This document shows, in pieces, positions 24,965 to 34,132 of a stretch of 64,000 bases of DNA; position 1 is the first letter of the stretch, and each line of letters starts with the position of its first letter. The stretch is from the NCBI RefSeq assembly GCF_900101385.1, contig NZ_FMZB01000001.1, positions 248,001 to 312,000 of the forward strand, in the 5' to 3' direction. The notes under the pieces are model-generated. The model was not told the DNA's origin. It ran no database searches and worked only from the letters and a program-made list of their open reading frames with translations. The position numbers and the translations under genes were made by a program. The stretch comes from Terribacillus halophilus. GTDB taxonomy: Bacteria > Bacillota > Bacilli > Bacillales > Amphibacillaceae.

Positions 24965-27460
24965 ATGAAGAGAATATTAAGTGTAATAGTTGTTTTTGCA
25001 TTATGCTTTAGCATTACGCCAGCTGGCATTTTTGCAAAAGAGCATAATGTTCAGAATACAGAAGATGTTAGTAGTGAACCGAATAGTACTAGCATTCCAG
25101 TGGAAGAAAATTCCGAGGATGCGGTGATGGAAGAACAGACTGAAACAGATGTTTCAGAAGCAGAAGCTGAGACACAGGACGAAGCAGCAGCTGAAGAGGA
25201 AAAGTCGGATCAGTCAGCAACTGATGGAACAGAAGTGAAAGACGAGTCAGCAGAACCGACAGATAAACAAACCGAAACTCCCGTGGCAGAACAGGATGAA
25301 ACAAAAGAGCAGGAACCTGCCGCAAAGGAAGAAGAACCGAAGTACAACGAACTTGGAATCAAGGAAGGTACGATGGTTTATGGAATGGATATCAGTAAGC
25401 TATCCGAGGAGCAGCTGCAATACATTCCAATCGACTGGCGCGATGGTGTCGATGAAACAGAAGTGGAACCACCTTCAGAACCAAAGCTCTCCAAACGAGC
25501 AAGCTATCCGAATGTAAACGACTGGATCAAGAAGAACGCACCTTCCACCTCTTCGATCAAATATGAACATAAGAGTCAGTTTGCCAAGTTCAATTATCGC
25601 AACGGAAGAGGGGCGGTTGAAGGTGTGGTAGCACATGAAACTGCCAACCCGAATTCTTCTATCCGATCAGAGATAAATTATATGGTAAAGAACCACAATA
25701 ATGCATTTGTACATGCGTTCGTCGATCATGGCAATATCATTGAGATCCATCCGACAGACTTAGGTGCATGGGGAGCTGGTTATTATGCAAACCAACGCTT
25801 CGTCCATGTTGAACTGGTCCGGGAAGATAGCTTTGAAGACTTTGCAAAATCTATTAACAATTATGCAGATTACATTGCTAATGTCTTGGCAAAATACGAT
25901 CTTGGTGTGACAAGTGCGGAATCAAATGGAAGAGGTACGTTGTGGTCGCACAACGCGGTCAGCAAGTTCCTTGGCGGTACAACCCATGTCGATCCGCATG
26001 GATACTTTGCGCAGTACGGATACAACTGGAATGACTTCGTCAAGCTTGTTACCGAGAGATATAATCAAAAAGCAATCAAGTACAGTAAAACTAGCAAACT
26101 GGGACATATCCGGTCTACAAGTGCGAGGATATATCCAAATCTATCAAATCTGTCCAGCAGCAGCCAAGCAGGAAGCAGCAAGACAGATCAAGTTTATTAC
26201 ATCAAGAAGCAAGCCAATGTCAGCGGAACTACTTATTATTTGATGAGTACGAAGCCAAGCGCGACGTCCGGAACGATTGGATGGATGAAAGCCAAAGATG
26301 TAAAGGTACATGATCACAAAGGTGTCAATCGTGATAAATCCATGTACACGATCAAAGGAGTAGGAGAAGCCTTTGACAAAGCATGGGGCGGTTCCAAGAA
26401 TAAAATATATGACCTGGCATCGATGAAGGGGCAGGTCTTCACTTCCAATCTCACCGAGACAGTCGGAAACAATACTTGGATCCGCGGTACACTCAAAGGT
26501 AAGGAAGTCTGGGTGCATTCCAGCTTTGTAACGGATAAAAGGAAAGAAAGCAATACCAGCAAGCTAGGTCATCTGCGCGGCGGTGCCAGAATTTACGATG
26601 AAGCCAAGACTTCGGCTAAATACCGTAGTGCCGGAAGCAAGGATTATGATCAGGTTTATTACATCAAGAAGCAAATAGAAAGAGATGGGCAGCTTTTCTA
26701 TTTGATCAGTTACGCTCCAAGCAGAACAAAAGATGTAGTTGGCTGGGTAAAAGCGGAACAGATTTCGGTTCATGCCCATACAGGTGTCAGCAAGAAAGCA
26801 CAGACGCTTTATGTGACAGGTTCTGGAAAGTCTTATGACAAAGCATGGGGCGGCAGCAAGAACCTTGTGAGCAGCAACTTGTCTTCTGCCAGCGGCAAGC
26901 CTTTTTATGTGAACCTAACCGAAAAAGTCGGCAATAATACGTGGTATCGCGGAAAGCTTGATGGGAAGCAAATGTGGCTTCACAGTGCGTATGTAACTAC
27001 GAAACAAGAAAGTAAAACAAGCCGACTTGGCCATTTGCGCGGTGGAGCTGTGATTCTTCAAACACCTGGTGTGACGACTGGTGCAAAGAAGGCAGCTGAT
27101 GGCTTTACAGATAAGGTGTACTATATCAAAAAACAAGCGGTGTACAATAAGAAAACATATTATTTGATCAGCAATAAGCCCAGCAGCACAAGCGGTACGA
27201 TTGGCTGGGTGGAAGCAGGTCAGATGAAGACATATTCTCATGTTACCGTTGATAAGGAAAGAAAAACACTGCATGTCAAAGGGACCGGCAGTGCATATAT
27301 GAAAGCATGGGGCGGATCAAAAGACTTTGTCTATGATCTCAAGCATTATGCCGGCAAGGAGTTCAAGGTGAACCTGACCGAGAAAGTCGGCAATAATACA
27401 TGGTATAGAGGTATGTTGAATGGAAAAGAAGTGTGGATCCATTCAGCTTATCTGAAGTAA
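24965..27460 (+). CDS. Autolysin: N-acetylmuramoyl-L-alanine amidase with three double GW modules
   Basis: 831 residues. Signal peptide 1-24 (GIFA-KE), acidic Glu/Gln linker to about 130, then a short region with YGMDISKLSEEQ. The amidase_2 domain (about 180-355) shows VVAHETANP with the first zinc His, AFVHAFVD, and THVDPHGYF near the third ligand. Three double GW modules follow (about 375-831), each with GHL/GHI, GWxKA and WIRG/WYRG...VW(I/V)HS. The enzyme should cleave the MurNAc-L-Ala bond on the cell surface, held by teichoic acid binding. With the gene upstream it forms a two-gene equivalent of bifunctional Atl. It has its own terminator and a possible WalR box. Confidence 0.92.
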   Translation: MKRILSVIVVFALCFSITPAGIFAKEHNVQNTEDVSSEPNSTSIPVEENSEDAVMEEQTETDVSEAEAETQDEAAAEEEKSDQSATDGTEVKDESAEPTDKQTETPVAEQDETKEQEPAAKEEEPKYNELGIKEGTMVYGMDISKLSEEQLQYIPIDWRDGVDETEVEPPSEPKLSKRASYPNVNDWIKKNAPSTSSIKYEHKSQFAKFNYRNGRGAVEGVVAHETANPNSSIRSEINYMVKNHNNAFVHAFVDHGNIIEIHPTDLGAWGAGYYANQRFVHVELVREDSFEDFAKSINNYADYIANVLAKYDLGVTSAESNGRGTLWSHNAVSKFLGGTTHVDPHGYFAQYGYNWNDFVKLVTERYNQKAIKYSKTSKLGHIRSTSARIYPNLSNLSSSSQAGSSKTDQVYYIKKQANVSGTTYYLMSTKPSATSGTIGWMKAKDVKVHDHKGVNRDKSMYTIKGVGEAFDKAWGGSKNKIYDLASMKGQVFTSNLTETVGNNTWIRGTLKGKEVWVHSSFVTDKRKESNTSKLGHLRGGARIYDEAKTSAKYRSAGSKDYDQVYYIKKQIERDGQLFYLISYAPSRTKDVVGWVKAEQISVHAHTGVSKKAQTLYVTGSGKSYDKAWGGSKNLVSSNLSSASGKPFYVNLTEKVGNNTWYRGKLDGKQMWLHSAYVTTKQESKTSRLGHLRGGAVILQTPGVTTGAKKAADGFTDKVYYIKKQAVYNKKTYYLISNKPSSTSGTIGWVEAGQMKTYSHVTVDKERKTLHVKGTGSAYMKAWGGSKDFVYDLKHYAGKEFKVNLTEKVGNNTWYRGMLNGKEVWIHSAYLK

Positions 27461-27462
27461 GA

Positions 27463-27503
27463 GAATCACATCACATCCAATCTGGCTGTGATGTGATTTT
27501 TTG
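27463..27503 (+). terminator. Amidase terminator
   Basis: AATCACATCACA/TGTGATGTGATT stem (27464-27475 with 27487-27498) followed by T6. Confidence 0.9.
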
Positions 27504-27540
27504 TTACATAATGCAGAATTTAGTTGTAAAATAAAGTTAG

Positions 27541-27557
27541 TGTAAAATTGATGTAAA
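27541..27557 (+). promoter_or_regulatory. Perfect TGTAAA-N5-TGTAAA box adjoining the TarS-like ribosome site
   Basis: Two exact TGTAAA half-sites at 11-bp phase end three bases before CGGAGGA. So close to the start codon, a bound regulator would more likely repress than activate. A third TGTAAA at 27525 is out of phase. Confidence 0.5.
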
Positions 27558-27571
27558 TATCGGAGGACAAA

Positions 27572-29182
27572 ATGAAGTTAAAGTATACAATCGCAATTCC
27601 CGTTTATAATGACGAAAGTACAATCAGACAATGCCTGGACAGCATCATCAACCAGACTATCGATAATGACAAATTGGAAATCATTTGTGTGAATGACGGA
27701 TCTACCGATCAAAGCCCAGCTATCCTCGAAGAGTATAGCAATACATACAGTTTTGTACGTGTGGTGCATCAAGAAAACAGTGGTTCTCCGAGTGGCCCGC
27801 GAAATAAAGCAATTGAACTTGCAACAGGCGATTACATTTTCTTCGTAGATGGTGATGACTATCTTGGGGAAGAAGCATTGGAGCGGATGGAAGAGAAAAT
27901 CCTTCAATACGATAGCGATATCGTTGTTGGAAAATATGTCGGCATCAACAGGGGTGTTCCACAAGCCATTTTCCGGAACCCCGATAATTTCAGCTTTTAT
28001 GGCTCCAATGCGATGTACACGGTAAGTGTACAGAAGCTTTTCCGTGTAAGCCTGCTTCGAGAGCATAATATCCGATTCCCAGAGCATTATTCATTGGGTG
28101 AGGATCAGCCGTTCATCATCCAAGCTTATGCCTATTCGAATTCCATATCCGTAGTAAAAGATTATCCGTGCTATTATTTGACGAATAACCTTACGGTAGG
28201 CAGGGAGCAGCTAACGAAAAAACCGATTACCGGCCGTATATACATGCACCAGTTCGAAGAGACACTGGCAGCAGTCGCTGGCTTGAATCTTCCGAAAGAG
28301 AAAAAGCTGCGCACTTACTATCAGTATTTGACCCGGGTGTTGAACATCGAACTCCGGACAACGATTACACGATCTTTTCAGATGGAAGATAAGCAATTCA
28401 TCTTCGATTCCTTGAAAGCATTGATCAAGAAGCATGAGTTCCTGGATATTTATGCGAATTTCAATACAAGGGAGAAGCTGCTTTTGCGTATCATCGAGCA
28501 AGGGAAGCTTGAAGATCTCATCAATTTCTGGTATGCAGAGCGTCATCCAGGTAATATGCAAGTATTCCATGGTCTGATTTATCCGAAGGCGGAGAAAGCT
28601 TACGAATTAGCTAAGGCTGAAACATTGTCCTTCCATCGTTCCAATAAGCTGGCAGCTGCAGTGACGCGTATACAGAAAAAAGCAGAAGGTTTGCTGGTAG
28701 AAGGTTACAGTTATCATTCCCTTGTCGATGCTTCAGAAGAACAGCTCTTCTTGAAACTTAGTGACAGAGATAGTGAACGTGTGACGTCGCTTGCAGTCCA
28801 AAAAGGTGCCTATGACACGGACAGCCCGATTCCTGTGAACCCTGAGGTGATGCAGGAACAGATAATATCCATGTTCCATGTCGTCATCCCTGCATCAGCA
28901 TTGGAACGGCTGGATGCGGAGAATGATATCGTTGATTTGCATCTTGTCAGCAGGATCGAGAACTACACAGCTATCGCACGAATCATTGGGGAAACGCCGC
29001 AGCATTCGACTGCCAAGCTGACATCCTCGAAGCAGAAAAATCATTTGCTCAATGTGACAACCTATAATACGAAGCACGGGAACTTATCTTTCAAACTGAA
29101 GGATACGACAAAAAAGAAACCGAAACAGCTAAGCAAAAAACAGCGTGCCGTCAATAAAGTCAAGCGGATGCTAAGGGCTTGA
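27572..29182 (+). CDS. TarS-like teichoic acid glycosyltransferase (GT2)
   Basis: 536 residues; CGGAGGAC before ATG. N-terminal GT-A domain: YTIAIPVYNDESTIRQCLDS, CVNDGSTDQS, FVDGDDYLGEEA (DxD) and GEDQPF near the base. The GKYVGINRGVPQAIF stretch matches the GRGVPQ region of staphylococcal TarS/TarP, which add beta-GlcNAc to poly(ribitol phosphate). The linker and C-terminal region (about 330-536) lack recognised domains but end in a Lys/Arg-rich tail that may hold the anionic polymer. It lies just upstream of two TagE/TarM-like enzymes. The acceptor here is probably poly(glycerol phosphate); sugar and anomer are inferred from family only. Confidence 0.78.
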   Translation: MKLKYTIAIPVYNDESTIRQCLDSIINQTIDNDKLEIICVNDGSTDQSPAILEEYSNTYSFVRVVHQENSGSPSGPRNKAIELATGDYIFFVDGDDYLGEEALERMEEKILQYDSDIVVGKYVGINRGVPQAIFRNPDNFSFYGSNAMYTVSVQKLFRVSLLREHNIRFPEHYSLGEDQPFIIQAYAYSNSISVVKDYPCYYLTNNLTVGREQLTKKPITGRIYMHQFEETLAAVAGLNLPKEKKLRTYYQYLTRVLNIELRTTITRSFQMEDKQFIFDSLKALIKKHEFLDIYANFNTREKLLLRIIEQGKLEDLINFWYAERHPGNMQVFHGLIYPKAEKAYELAKAETLSFHRSNKLAAAVTRIQKKAEGLLVEGYSYHSLVDASEEQLFLKLSDRDSERVTSLAVQKGAYDTDSPIPVNPEVMQEQIISMFHVVIPASALERLDAENDIVDLHLVSRIENYTAIARIIGETPQHSTAKLTSSKQKNHLLNVTTYNTKHGNLSFKLKDTTKKKPKQLSKKQRAVNKVKRMLRA

Positions 29183-29258
29183 TTTGTGTTATCGTTTTAA
29201 AAAACAGCCATGTTATGCTATCTTAGATGAACACTAATTCCGCTTAGGAGGACACAGT

Positions 29259-30794
29259 ATGAAAACACCAATCTTCGTGTTTAACTCATTGAATGTTAAA
29301 CGCGGCGGGTTAACAAAAGCGGTATTAAAACGTGCCAACCTCTTGGCAGACCATAATTCCGAGGTTGTCTTCTTTACACTTGCTTATCAACAGGACCATA
29401 AAAACATCATTGAAAAACTATATGAATCCGGACAGATGGACAGGCGCATTAAAGTGAGGAATTTCTACGCTGAACTACTCGATACGGAGCTTGTGACAGA
29501 GCCTGTGCAGATGCCGGTGGAGCTTCCTGGATACAGCCATATCGTCGATAAGAAGAGTAAATTACCTGCTTATCGTTATTATAATAATGGCTTGTATGAG
29601 CAATACCGCCGATTTGAGAAAGATGGTTCCCTGAAACTGATTGATTATATGGATGAGAGCCGGACAAGACAGCGGAGGGAGGAATACCTGCGCAATAACC
29701 GGCTTATCAGGACAAGCCACATGGATATCACCAACAATAAACCGAAGCTGCATCGGTATTTCCATGCAGATGGTACTTGCAAGATCGCCGTTTGGCTTGA
29801 CGAGTCAGGTGAGGAAGTCAAAACGATTCTGTTCGACCAAAACAAGGAATTTGCAAAAGTCCAGCATGCTTATGCCTATTGGATTGAAGAAGCTGTGAAG
29901 AGTTATGAGTCACCAGTCTTATTATCAGACTCCAGAAAAACAGATGAGACTGTACTGCGCGTGCAGGGGGATGTCGAGAAGGTCGGAGTGGCGCATAGTT
30001 CCCATATCGCTTCACCATACAAAGACGATTCCGACACGAAAATCACATGGCATACTTTCTTTGAAGGAATCGATGATTATGACAAAGTGGTTGTCTTGAC
30101 GGAACACCAGAAACAGGATATTATTTCCAGATACCGAGTGAATCCAGATAAACTGCATGTCATTCCACATGCTGCTCCGTCAACAGCACCTGCTACAGGA
30201 GAAAGCATGGATCCGCATCTAGCGGTAGCACTATCAAGGTACTCGGAAGAGAAGGCTGTCGATGAGGGGATCCGTGCCTTCCGCCATGTCGTCGATAAGC
30301 TGCCGGATGCCCGTTATCACATTTATGGCTTTGGTCCATTGGAATCACAGCTTCAAAAACTGATCGATGAACTAAGACTGCAGGATAATGTGAAGCTGAT
30401 GGGCTTCACCACTGATCCGGCAGCTGCCTATCAATCCGCAGCCTGCTCGATCCTGACTTCCAATTATGAGGGGTTCGGCATGGTACTGACGGAGAGTATG
30501 GCGGCGGGAACGCCAGCCATTTCCTATGATATGAAGTATGGACCGCGGGAGATCATCCGCGATGGAGTGGATGGATTCATCGTGGAAGCAGGCGATCAGA
30601 AGCTGCTCGCTGACCGGATTCTTTCGATTATGGAGGATTCGGAACTGCGTCGTGAGATGGCCGGGAAAGCCATCGAAATCACAGAGCGTTTCAGTGAGAA
30701 AGATTATGATCAGTCTTGGATAGAGCTATTTTCTTCCCAATCCAAGCCAGAAAATAAAAAGAAAAAATCATTATTCGGTTTTATGAAAAAGTAA
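29259..30794 (+). CDS. TagE/TarM-like poly(glycerol-phosphate) glucosyltransferase, copy 1
   Basis: 511 residues. FNSLNVKRGGLTKAVLKRAN opens the first Rossmann half. A beta-rich insertion (about 105-200) with repeated aromatic and basic residues resembles the trimerising/HUB domain of TarM. The C-terminal half has HVIPHAAPS, YHIYGFGPLE, SNYEGFGMVLTESMAAGTPA (E-x7-E) and a polybasic end. Such retaining GT4 enzymes put alpha-glucose or GlcNAc on WTA glycerol or ribitol. The next gene is a close paralogue in tandem. B. subtilis TagE is larger (about 670), so this is nearer TarM in size. Confidence 0.82.
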   Translation: MKTPIFVFNSLNVKRGGLTKAVLKRANLLADHNSEVVFFTLAYQQDHKNIIEKLYESGQMDRRIKVRNFYAELLDTELVTEPVQMPVELPGYSHIVDKKSKLPAYRYYNNGLYEQYRRFEKDGSLKLIDYMDESRTRQRREEYLRNNRLIRTSHMDITNNKPKLHRYFHADGTCKIAVWLDESGEEVKTILFDQNKEFAKVQHAYAYWIEEAVKSYESPVLLSDSRKTDETVLRVQGDVEKVGVAHSSHIASPYKDDSDTKITWHTFFEGIDDYDKVVVLTEHQKQDIISRYRVNPDKLHVIPHAAPSTAPATGESMDPHLAVALSRYSEEKAVDEGIRAFRHVVDKLPDARYHIYGFGPLESQLQKLIDELRLQDNVKLMGFTTDPAAAYQSAACSILTSNYEGFGMVLTESMAAGTPAISYDMKYGPREIIRDGVDGFIVEAGDQKLLADRILSIMEDSELRREMAGKAIEITERFSEKDYDQSWIELFSSQSKPENKKKKSLFGFMKK

Positions 30795-30856
30795 TCAAAT
30801 GTTAACAAATGAATGTTTGGTACTGCGCTTTCATGGCATACCAGTAGGAGGACAAA

Positions 30857-32407
30857 ATGATGAAGACCCCTATATTCGTGTTCAATTCACTGAATGTGGA
30901 GCGAGGCGGCCTGACGAAAGCAGTGATGAAAAGGGCGAATATTCTCGCAAACCATTACGGGAAAGTTGTTTTCTTCACGCTGGCTTTTCAGCAGGACCAT
31001 AAGAATATTATCGAAAAATTGTATAAATCTGGACAGTTGGATAGAAGAGTGGAAGTAAGGAACTATTATACGGATCTCTTGTACATCAGTAAAGTCGATA
31101 AACCGAAGGAAGCATCAGTGGAAGCAGGGAAGATGCATAAGATCCAAGATAAAAAGAGCAAGCAGCTTGCTTACCGATATTATGAAGATGGCGTCTATAA
31201 GGAATACCGCCGTTTCAATGCGGATGGATCACTGAAGCTGGTCGATTATATGGACGAAAGCCGGAATCGTTTACGCCGGGCAGAATATTTGCGTGATGGT
31301 CGTCTTGTGCGGACGAGTCATATGGATCAGTTAACGAATAAGCCTAAATTGCACCGTTATCTTCTGGAAGATGGCACTTGCCGACTCACTGTTTGGGTGA
31401 ATCCATCCGGCAGCGAAGGCAGGACGATTCTTTTCGGTGAAGAAGACATCGAATACGATTCCATCAACCATGCATACGCTGCTTGGATCGATACAGCGGT
31501 ACTGGATTACGAGGAACCGGTGCTCATGTCTGATTCCAGAAAGACAGACGAAACAGTCCTGCTCGCTAACACAGATGTGGAGAAAATTGCGGTTGCGCAT
31601 AACAACCACTTTGAGTCACCTTATGACGAGAGTGCGAAAACGAAGAGATCTTGGAATCATTTCGTGCAAGGCATCAATTCCTTTGATCACGTCGTCTTTT
31701 TGACACATGAGCAAGAAAAGGACATTACTGCTCGCTATGATGTAACGACAAAGCTGCACGTCATTCCGCATGCCGCCCCTGAAACACCAGCTGCGCAGCA
31801 AGCGCATCAGCCAAAAGTGGCCGTCACACTGGCCCGTTTTGAAGGTCAAAAGCGGCTGGATGAAGGAATTGCAGCATTCAAGCATGTTGTGGATAAGATT
31901 CCTGATGCTGAATATCATATCTATGGTTTTGGACCATTGGAAGAAGAATTGAAGGCCCAAATCAAACGCCTTGGTTTAGAGAAGAATGTGAAGCTGATGG
32001 GCTTCTCCTCTAATCCGGCAGCATCCTATCAGTCAGCTGCCTGCACCATTTTGACATCTGATTTCGAAGGTTTCGGTATGGTCCTGACAGAGACACTCGC
32101 TGCTGGAACACCAGCAGTAGCTTATGATATTAAATACGGACCAAAAGATATCGTAAGGGATGACATCGATGGTTATCTGGTCAAAAAAGGCGATCAAAAA
32201 GCACTGGCTGAAAAAGTGGTAGCCATCATGAAAGACAGCAGCCTTCGGGACAGACTTTCCGCAAGGGCGACAGAAGTCACCGAGCGATTCAGTGAAGAGA
32301 GCTTCAAGAAGGATTGGGTCGAGATGTTCGGACAAACTTATACTGCATTGGAAGACGACAAGCCAAAAGAAAAGAAACGATCTTTCTTCGGATTTGGACG
32401 TAAATGA
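30857..32407 (+). CDS. TagE/TarM-like poly(glycerol-phosphate) glucosyltransferase, copy 2
   Basis: 516 residues, AGGAGGA before ATG-ATG at 30857/30860. Nearly the same plan as the preceding gene: FNSLNVERGGLTKAVMKRAN, YYEDGVYKEYRRF insertion, HVIPHAAPE, YHIYGFGPLEEE, SDFEGFGMVLTETLAAGTPA and a Lys/Arg tail. The two share long identical stretches and came from a tandem duplication, but the insertion domains and tails have diverged, which could mean different donors or acceptor positions. It ends in a strong terminator, so 29259-32407 probably forms one unit with the TarS-like gene upstream. Confidence 0.82.
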   Translation: MMKTPIFVFNSLNVERGGLTKAVMKRANILANHYGKVVFFTLAFQQDHKNIIEKLYKSGQLDRRVEVRNYYTDLLYISKVDKPKEASVEAGKMHKIQDKKSKQLAYRYYEDGVYKEYRRFNADGSLKLVDYMDESRNRLRRAEYLRDGRLVRTSHMDQLTNKPKLHRYLLEDGTCRLTVWVNPSGSEGRTILFGEEDIEYDSINHAYAAWIDTAVLDYEEPVLMSDSRKTDETVLLANTDVEKIAVAHNNHFESPYDESAKTKRSWNHFVQGINSFDHVVFLTHEQEKDITARYDVTTKLHVIPHAAPETPAAQQAHQPKVAVTLARFEGQKRLDEGIAAFKHVVDKIPDAEYHIYGFGPLEEELKAQIKRLGLEKNVKLMGFSSNPAASYQSAACTILTSDFEGFGMVLTETLAAGTPAVAYDIKYGPKDIVRDDIDGYLVKKGDQKALAEKVVAIMKDSSLRDRLSARATEVTERFSEESFKKDWVEMFGQTYTALEDDKPKEKKRSFFGFGRK

Positions 32408-32409
32408 TC

Positions 32410-32440
32410 AAAACAGCCGGTTTATTACCGGCTGTTTTCT
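32410..32440 (+). terminator. Terminator after the TagE-like pair
   Basis: Perfect AAAACAGCCGGT/ACCGGCTGTTTT stem with five-base loop. Confidence 0.9.
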
Positions 32441-32445
32441 ATTTG

Positions 32446-32494
32446 TGTAAATTCTATGTGAATAATTGTAAAGTTTCTGTTTTCGTGGCATAAT
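32446..32494 (+). promoter_or_regulatory. tagA promoter with three TGTAAA-type half-sites
   Basis: TGTAAA (32446), TGTGAA (32457, 11 bp on) and TGTAAA (32467, 10 bp on). TTGTAA (32466-32471), 17-base spacer and CATAAT (32489-32494) form the likely promoter, so the box overlaps the -35. Confidence 0.5.
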
Positions 32495-32556
32495 GGGTAG
32501 GTCTATCATACGAAGATTCCTACCAGATGGTTTGATCTTGAAAGGTTGTTACAAGT

Positions 32557-33288
32557 GTGTCAAATCAAGAAATCGTAGAAATAATGGATATTCCTTTCAA
32601 TAAATTAACGCAAAAAGAGCTATTGCAGCAGCATCTCTATCCGCGAATCAATTCCGGTGAACGTACGTACATCGTAACGGCCAATCCGGAGATCGTCATG
32701 CAGGCAAGGGAAGATGCTACGTACAAACAGAGTGTAAAAAGTGCTGATTATATTATTCCCGACGGAGCTGGCGTCGTTATTGCATCCAAAATTCTCGGGA
32801 ATCCAATCGAAGAGCGTGTCACTGGATTCGATTTGATGTTCAAGCTGCTGAGCTACGCCGAAAAGCATAATCTCAGCTGTTATTTTCTTGGAGCCAAACA
32901 AGAAGTGAATGATCGGGCAGTAAACCGGGTGCGCTCCCAGTATCCTGGTATCCGCATTGCAGGAAGCCACCATGGCTACTTCAACAAGGACAAAGACGCA
33001 AGTGTGGCAGAGGAAGCTGCTGCTTCAAAACCAGATCTCATTTTTGTCGCAATGGGGTTCCCAAGACAAGAGAATTTCATCGCAGCGAATCAGCATCTGT
33101 TCGAAAAAGGTGTATTCATGGGCGTCGGCGGCGTATTCGATATATTGGCCGGGGAAATGAAACGTGCACCACGGGCGTGGATAAAACTTAATTTGGAGTG
33201 GCTGTATCGTCTCATCAAGCAGCCTTTCCGCTGGAAACGGATCTTGAAAGCATTCGAATTCATGTTTCGCGTATTGATTCGTAAATAA
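32557..33288 (+). CDS. tagA: N-acetylglucosaminyldiphosphoundecaprenol N-acetyl-beta-D-mannosaminyltransferase TagA
   Basis: 243 residues, GTG start. WecG/TagA/CpsF (GT26) family: VTANPEIVMQA, IIPDGAGVV with the likely catalytic Asp, GFDLMF, YFLGAKQEV, FVAMGFPRQENF, GVGGVFDILAGE, and the C-terminal NLEWLYRLIKQPFRW that anchors the enzyme at the membrane. It adds ManNAc to TagO's lipid-linked GlcNAc, completing the linkage disaccharide. In B. subtilis tagA is followed by tagB; here it is monocistronic, and convergent with tagGH through a shared terminator. Its promoter carries TGTAAA-type half-sites. Confidence 0.94.
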   Translation: MSNQEIVEIMDIPFNKLTQKELLQQHLYPRINSGERTYIVTANPEIVMQAREDATYKQSVKSADYIIPDGAGVVIASKILGNPIEERVTGFDLMFKLLSYAEKHNLSCYFLGAKQEVNDRAVNRVRSQYPGIRIAGSHHGYFNKDKDASVAEEAAASKPDLIFVAMGFPRQENFIAANQHLFEKGVFMGVGGVFDILAGEMKRAPRAWIKLNLEWLYRLIKQPFRWKRILKAFEFMFRVLIRK

Positions 33289-33324
33289 AAGACCGACAGG
33301 CAATTAATTGCCCGTCGGTCTTTT
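33287..33324. terminator. Bidirectional terminator between tagA and tagH
   Basis: AAAAGACCGAC/GTCGGTCTTTT outer stem with inner GGCAATTAATTGCC palindrome. Confidence 0.9.
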
Positions 33325-33327
33325 TAG

Positions 33328-34116
33328 TTAGTTGGAGGTGCCTGCAATGGCACGTTCGCGGTATGCTTCTTTTTCTTCTTTGGACATCTTTTTATATTCA
33401 TTGAGAAATTGATCGTATCTCGGGATGACTTCATCAATCGAGCCATATTCCCGTACTTGTCCGAATTCCAGCCAGAGGATTTTATCGCAGAATTGTTTCA
33501 TCTGCCCGAGTGAGTGGCTAACGAAAATCATCGTCTTGCCTCTGTCTTTGAATTCATGCATTTTGGCAAGGCTTTTCTCGGCAAAGGCTTTATCTCCTAC
33601 GGACAACGCTTCATCGATGATCAGGATGTCTGGGTCGATGTTAACGGAGATGGAGAAACCAAGTCGTGATTTCATACCGCTGGAATAATTTTTCACCGGC
33701 TGATCGATGAATTTCTCCAGTTCGGCAAATTCGATGATTTTTGGTTCAAGTTCTGCAATTTCTTTCTTGTTCAAGCCAAGCATCAAGCACTTGAGCTCGA
33801 TGTTCTGTCTGCCGGTAAGATCACCTTTTAAACCAGCAGAAACAGCTATCAAGGCTGCTTCCCCATTCAAAGTGACAGAACCGGTCGTCTCCGGCACAAT
33901 ACCAGCAATGATATTGGACAGAGTTGACTTACCAGAACCGTTAATACCGATGAACCCGACAACATCTCCTTTTTCAGCTGCGAAGCTGACATTGCGCAAG
34001 GCATAGAAGTCTTCACCATATTCCTTCGGGAAAATGATGTCTTTGATTCGATCGGAGCTTTTACTGTATAACTTATATTTTTTGCTTACATTTTCAACAA
34101 TAATTGATTTATCCAT
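33328..34116 (-). CDS. tagH: Teichoic acid ABC exporter ATP-binding protein TagH (short form)
   Basis: 262 residues. Walker A GINGSGKST, signature YSSGMKSRLGFS, Walker B ILIIDEALSVGD and the switch VSHSLGQMKQF are all present. The N-terminus (IVENVSKKYKLYSKSSDRIKD) is typical of polysaccharide exporters. B. subtilis TagH is about 530 residues because of a membrane and extracellular C-terminal extension; this protein stops after the ATPase like staphylococcal TarH. With TagG it exports WTA across the membrane. It follows tagG by 16 bases in an operon. Confidence 0.94.
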   Translation of the reverse strand: MDKSIIVENVSKKYKLYSKSSDRIKDIIFPKEYGEDFYALRNVSFAAEKGDVVGFIGINGSGKSTLSNIIAGIVPETTGSVTLNGEAALIAVSAGLKGDLTGRQNIELKCLMLGLNKKEIAELEPKIIEFAELEKFIDQPVKNYSSGMKSRLGFSISVNIDPDILIIDEALSVGDKAFAEKSLAKMHEFKDRGKTMIFVSHSLGQMKQFCDKILWLEFGQVREYGSIDEVIPRYDQFLNEYKKMSKEEKEAYRERAIAGTSN

Positions 34117-34132
34117 AAAAATCCCTTTCTAA

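Noticed and set aside
24921-24968. Possible CTG-initiated leader peptide ending in ATGA at the amidase start
   Set aside because: AAAGGAGG is 11 bases before the CTG and the frame ends exactly over the amidase ATG, but CTG starts are rare and 15 codons can occur by chance.
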